From positions 1-8,921 of the forward strand of contig JAGCTA010000296.1 in assembly GCA_017963875.1 (NCBI GenBank): a DNA stretch of 8,921 nucleotides, given 5' to 3'. Under the pieces are notes generated by a model, which had not been told where the DNA came from, made no database searches, and was given only the letters and a program-made list of their open reading frames with translations. Below, in pieces: positions 6,572 through 8,921 of this stretch; position 1 is the first letter of the stretch, and each line of letters starts with the position of its first letter. Made by a program: the position numbers and the translations under genes. The DNA is from Victivallales bacterium (GTDB lineage: Bacteria > Verrucomicrobiota > Lentisphaeria > Oligosphaerales > Oligosphaeraceae).

Positions 6572-6731
6572 TTATAAGGGTGGTTTGCGGAAAAACAAGT
6601 TATTGAATCCGTGAAGCATCGCTAGGCGGTCGATTTCTTTGTCGAGTCTTCTGCCTTCGCCAAAGGCGACGGCGAGATAAGCACGTATGTCGTATACGTG
6701 CCCTCAACTCTTCTAGAATTCGATTCGCCAT
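6572..6731 (-). pseudogene. Small frameshifted gene, 52-residue protein when one base is removed
   Basis: On the minus strand ATG at 6731 begins MANRILEELR. The frame should then continue HVYDIRAYLAVAFGEG (from 6700), through LDKEIDRLAMLHGFNNL to the ending FFRKPPL and TAA at 6574-6572. The two halves are one frame apart: the switch falls in the GGG at 6701-6703, where dropping one G restores a continuous 52-residue helix-rich protein. Without this, the ATG frame gives a basic Arg-rich ending that looks out-of-frame, and the downstream frame meets TGA at 6704-6706. A TGA sits directly before the ATG (6732-6734) and there is no clear ribosome-binding site. The downstream frame has amphipathic helix periodicity and ordinary codons, so I take it as real coding sequence, now broken or affected by a base-calling error. 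Function and family are not recognised. It lies tail-to-tail with the ROK gene, 13 bases apart. Confidence 0.5.
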
Positions 6732-6803
6732 TCAGCGCTTCAAGGATTCAGGAAGTTGACTTTCCACAGGCCGTTTTGCCAAGTTCAATTTCAATCTGAA
6801 GCA

Positions 6804-6816
6804 TATAACAAACGAG
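6804..6816 (+). promoter_or_regulatory. Candidate -10 element very close to the start codon
   Basis: TATAAC at 6804-6809 is a good -10 match that would start transcription about 7 bases later, at or beside the ATG at 6817. No Shine-Dalgarno sequence precedes that ATG, so the message could be leaderless. The bases at -35 spacing (around 6780-6786) are a poor match. TTGACT at 6756-6761 and TTGCCA at 6776-6781 are both too far from it. Confidence 0.25.
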
Positions 6817-7587
6817 ATGGCAATGACGAACGAAGAACGCGATAGTCTTATCATGGATAAGTTGAATGAGGGAATGTCCCTGTCGGATGTTCAGAAACTG
6901 CTTGAAAAGGAACATGGACTGCGGATGACGTATCTGGAACTGCGACTGCTGGCCGCAGACCTGCAAATCAACTGGCAGAAACAGGACAAGCCGAAGCCAA
7001 CACAACCATCTGAACCACAAAAGACAGCGGAACCTTCCAATGATATCCCCGAGACGCAGGATGAAGAGCCTGTGGCAGAAGAAGACATGGAAGGGGAAGA
7101 AGAGGGCGATGACTCGGAGGAAACACCCGCAACGGGTGGCGAGACGTTTGTTGAACTTGATGAACAGCCGATTCCTGGAACTGCCGTTAGCGGAACCGTG
7201 AAATTCGCCAGTGGCGCATCAGGGAAATGGGCGGTGAGAAATGACGGGCGGCTTGGGTTTGAGCCAGATGAGGGTTCATCACAGCCGACAGAAGATGATT
7301 TTGCTCAGTTCCAGTTGGCATTGCGTCGCAAGATGATGGGCGAGGACGAACCAGAAGACCCGAATGCTGGGCCGACGGTCGTTGACATGGATGCCGTCGT
7401 GAGGCCAGGCGTGCGCCTCTCTGGAACGGTGAAATTCTCTTCGGGTGCCTCTGGAAAATGGTTGATTGACATGCAGGGGCAATTCGGGTTCGATTTGGAT
7501 GAAGGCTCATCGAAACCCACCCGCAGAGATATGGCAAAATTCCAGCAGGAATTGCAGAAAGTGCTTGCGCAGAAGGGGTATAATTGA
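6817..7587 (+). CDS. Two-repeat acidic-linker protein of unknown function
   Basis: A 256-residue cytoplasmic protein in three parts. Residues 1-52 form a helical, HTH-like head (LNEGMSLSDVQKLLEKEHG then MTYLELRLLAADLQI). Residues 57-116 are a Pro/Glu/Asp-rich linker. The rest is two copies of one unit spaced 77 residues apart: SGTVKFASGASGKW (125-138) and SGTVKFSSGASGKW (202-215), each followed by GxxGFxxDEGSSxPTxxD and a closing helix with FQxxL (165-169 and 242-246). I associate the unit with hypothetical proteins of Lentisphaerae and Verrucomicrobia; no function is known to me. The head may bind DNA or another protein and the repeats may form a small beta-rich domain, but both are inference. 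ATG at 6823 is an alternative start; neither has a good ribosome-binding site. It is transcribed alone, ending before a structured 3' region and a shared terminator. Confidence 0.85.
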   Translation: MAMTNEERDSLIMDKLNEGMSLSDVQKLLEKEHGLRMTYLELRLLAADLQINWQKQDKPKPTQPSEPQKTAEPSNDIPETQDEEPVAEEDMEGEEEGDDSEETPATGGETFVELDEQPIPGTAVSGTVKFASGASGKWAVRNDGRLGFEPDEGSSQPTEDDFAQFQLALRRKMMGEDEPEDPNAGPTVVDMDAVVRPGVRLSGTVKFSSGASGKWLIDMQGQFGFDLDEGSSKPTRRDMAKFQQELQKVLAQKGYN

Positions 7588-7588
7588 T

Positions 7589-7636
7589 TATCCTGAATCC
7601 CTGAATCAATGCGTTGGATTCCCTTATGGGAGGATA
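7589..7636. repeat. Nested inverted repeats just after the two-repeat gene
   Basis: TATCCT (7589-7594) pairs with AGGATA (7631-7636), and inside it GAATCC (7595-7600) pairs with GGATTC (7616-7621). A small CCC-TTAT-GGG hairpin (7621-7630) competes with part of this. It begins one base after the TGA, so it may shape the 3' end of the message. No T-run follows directly, so on its own it is not a canonical terminator. Confidence 0.35.
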
Positions 7637-7647
7637 TAAGCATTAGT

Positions 7648-7692
7648 AAAAAACAGGCGGCCATTACTGTTCACAGTTTTGGCCGCCTGTTT
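7648..7692 (-). terminator. Strong intrinsic terminator, mainly for the minus-strand hydrolase gene
   Basis: AAACAGGCGGCC (7651-7662) is perfectly complementary to GGCCGCCTGTTT (7681-7692). The loop contains a second pairing, ACTG with CAGT. Read on the minus strand, the stem is followed by six T (complement of A at 7648-7653), the textbook form, and lies 31 bases after the hydrolase stop. On the plus strand only three T follow the stem, so termination of the two-repeat gene there would be weaker. Confidence 0.85.
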
Positions 7693-7723
7693 GAATGTCT
7701 GTTGTTTCAAGAAACTCGAAGCC

Positions 7724-8921
7724 TTACTTCAGGACTTCGACGCCCCACGGGCTGAGGGTGACCTTTTTGTCAAAGTTCAACACCTTGACGTCAAAGGACT
7801 TTTCCTTGTCGGTCGTGTTGATGATTCCGACGGCGTACGAGCCGTCCTCCGCCTGACGGCACCAGTAGTCGATGCCTTCGGGAAGCGTAATGTCTTGCGG
7901 TTTATTTCGGCCAATCAGATATTTGTAGAGCGCATTCAGTTCACGGCTACATGCGACGGTTTCTGCCCACTGGATCGGCGAGTGCTTGCGCATGTCATAG
8001 CGGTCGTTTGGCAGCCAGTAGTAGATGATTCCCTGGACATTCGCGGCGAGCGCCAGATGCGTCATGCAGCGGATTTTGCCTGCCTTCGGCTCGACGTCCT
8101 CGGGCTTCTTGTTCTTGACGGCGTGCTGGTCCCAGTCAAACGCCTGGACGACGCACCAGAGCGACTGCTTGTCGCGGCAGACGGTCCGCATGGTCTCCAT
8201 CGTCGTTTTGACGTTGTTGATGGGCGCGCGCGGGACGGGATAGGGATCGTGCCAGAAGATTTCCGAAAGGCCGTCGCCAAGGAACATGACGTCGTCATTG
8301 TTGATGTCAGGCGTGCAGAGCAGGATGATGCGTGGAACGCCCGAGCAGGCTTCCTTGACGGCATCCGCGCCGTTCTTCATGCTGTAGCGGTCAATCCAGC
8401 ATTCGGGCTCGTCGGCGAGATAGATGCTGAGGAGGCCTGGGTGGTCGTACATGGCGGCGCAGTGCTTCTGGAGCGCATAGTGGTCCAGGCTGTGGAGGTG
8501 GCGGCGCGGAACGCCCATGAACGCATAGACATGGTGCTTCTGGCAGTCGTCGAGATAGCTGATCATGTCTTCGTCCGAAACTTTGACGTTTTCGAATTTG
8601 TACGAGTGCGTGACGTTGAACTGCGCTTCCTCGATGCCGTCGAACACCTTCACGTTGTCGGACGGGTCGCGGTAGGTGCCGATCGGGAAGAACGGCTTGC
8701 CGTCGATCATCATCATGTGGTCGTCGCGGAAGGCGTAGGTGTGCGCGGGTGACTTGTTGATGAAAAGGAAAGTGTGCTTCCTGGCGTTAGCGGTGACGAC
8801 GATGTCATGCGTTCCCTTTGCGATGGGCGCCGTCGGCGCAAAAACGACCTCATAGCCCTTGATGGATTTGACGGCGAGCGTCTGCCCCGCTTCGCTACGC
8901 AGGCGACCGATGCCGTTCACA
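7724..8921 (-). CDS. TIM-barrel glycoside-hydrolase-like protein, N-terminus cut by window edge
   Basis: The frame is open from the right edge to TAA at 7726-7724, giving 399 codons of the C-terminal part; the true start lies beyond 8921, and the GTG at 8920 is an internal valine codon. Numbered from that codon, residues 1-60 look like the end of a beta-sandwich domain. IDGKPFFPIGTY (72-83) is the usual entry strand of GH-A-clan-like barrels acting on beta-glycosides. YLADEPE (167-173) puts Glu171 where the acid/base Glu of the barrel strand 4 sits. IFWHDPYPV (221-229), WCVVQAFDW (255-263) and GIIYYWLPND (297-306) are the later strands. The last 50 residues form a beta domain. The nucleophile cannot be assigned and the GH family is not recognised; activity may be on plant or host beta-glycans. 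Sampled lines are just over 60% G+C, higher than the middle genes. It ends at the strong terminator. Confidence 0.85.
   Translation of the reverse strand, partial: VNGIGRLRSEAGQTLAVKSIKGYEVVFAPTAPIAKGTHDIVVTANARKHTFLFINKSPAHTYAFRDDHMMMIDGKPFFPIGTYRDPSDNVKVFDGIEEAQFNVTHSYKFENVKVSDEDMISYLDDCQKHHVYAFMGVPRRHLHSLDHYALQKHCAAMYDHPGLLSIYLADEPECWIDRYSMKNGADAVKEACSGVPRIILLCTPDINNDDVMFLGDGLSEIFWHDPYPVPRAPINNVKTTMETMRTVCRDKQSLWCVVQAFDWDQHAVKNKKPEDVEPKAGKIRCMTHLALAANVQGIIYYWLPNDRYDMRKHSPIQWAETVACSRELNALYKYLIGRNKPQDITLPEGIDYWCRQAEDGSYAVGIINTTDKEKSFDVKVLNFDKKVTLSPWGVEVLK

Noticed and set aside
7679..8752. Long plus-strand open frame of 357 codons
   Set aside because: It is antisense to the hydrolase gene, whose frame carries recognisable barrel motifs. 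The antisense product is Val/Asp/Arg-rich with no domain, as expected from a G+C-rich shadow.
1..8921. CRISPR array, tRNA, insertion sequence or phage genes
   Set aside because: No regular repeat-spacer pattern, tRNA cloverleaf, transposase or terminal inverted repeats was seen on either strand.

Overview
The window looks like a chromosomal segment from a bacterium of the PVC superphylum, most likely Lentisphaeria/Victivallales or a related gut lineage. This is inference. It rests on the short two-repeat protein at 6817-7587 (SGTVKF..GASGKW / FQ..L), which resembles hypothetical proteins I associate with Lentisphaerae and Verrucomicrobia, on the DUF1667 protein and divergent ROK protein typical of anaerobic carbohydrate degraders, and on the density of glycoside-hydrolase-like genes. 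There are no tRNA, rRNA, CRISPR, insertion-sequence or phage genes. Base composition is mixed: sampled lines in the middle sugar genes are about 45% G+C, and in the right-hand hydrolase just over 60%.

Layout, left to right. At 1-1233, minus strand, is an alpha-amylase-family (GH13) enzyme that runs off the left edge. Its visible C-terminal end is a strongly acidic, cysteine-containing stretch. Divergent from it at 1354-1704 is an orphan DUF1667 protein with five cysteines. Convergent with that, at 1734-2963 minus, is a secreted or lipid-anchor-free exported protein with an alpha/alpha-toroid look. A short intergenic region holding a possible 41-residue reading frame leads into a plus-strand cluster: KDPG/KHG aldolase (3254-3877), a sugar-phosphate nucleotidyltransferase (3939-4832) and a divergent ROK-family protein (5104-6558). 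The nucleotidyltransferase and ROK genes are separated by a 271-bp leader that can fold into a roughly 150-nt multi-stem RNA closed by long-range pairing.

Downstream of the ROK gene, on the minus strand at 6572-6731, is a previously intact-looking 52-residue gene broken by a single extra G. Then come the two-repeat acidic protein (6817-7587), a strong hairpin terminator (7648-7692), and a minus-strand TIM-barrel glycosidase-like gene (7724-8921) that runs off the right edge.

Taken together the window looks like a carbohydrate-use neighbourhood: two hydrolases at the edges, an exported toroid protein that could act on or bind glycans, KDPG/KHG aldolase for hexuronate or Entner-Doudoroff products, nucleotide-sugar synthesis, and a sugar-kinase-like protein. 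The most interesting unexplained items are the structured leader upstream of the ROK gene, the frameshifted small gene, and the acidic/cysteine segment in the amylase.
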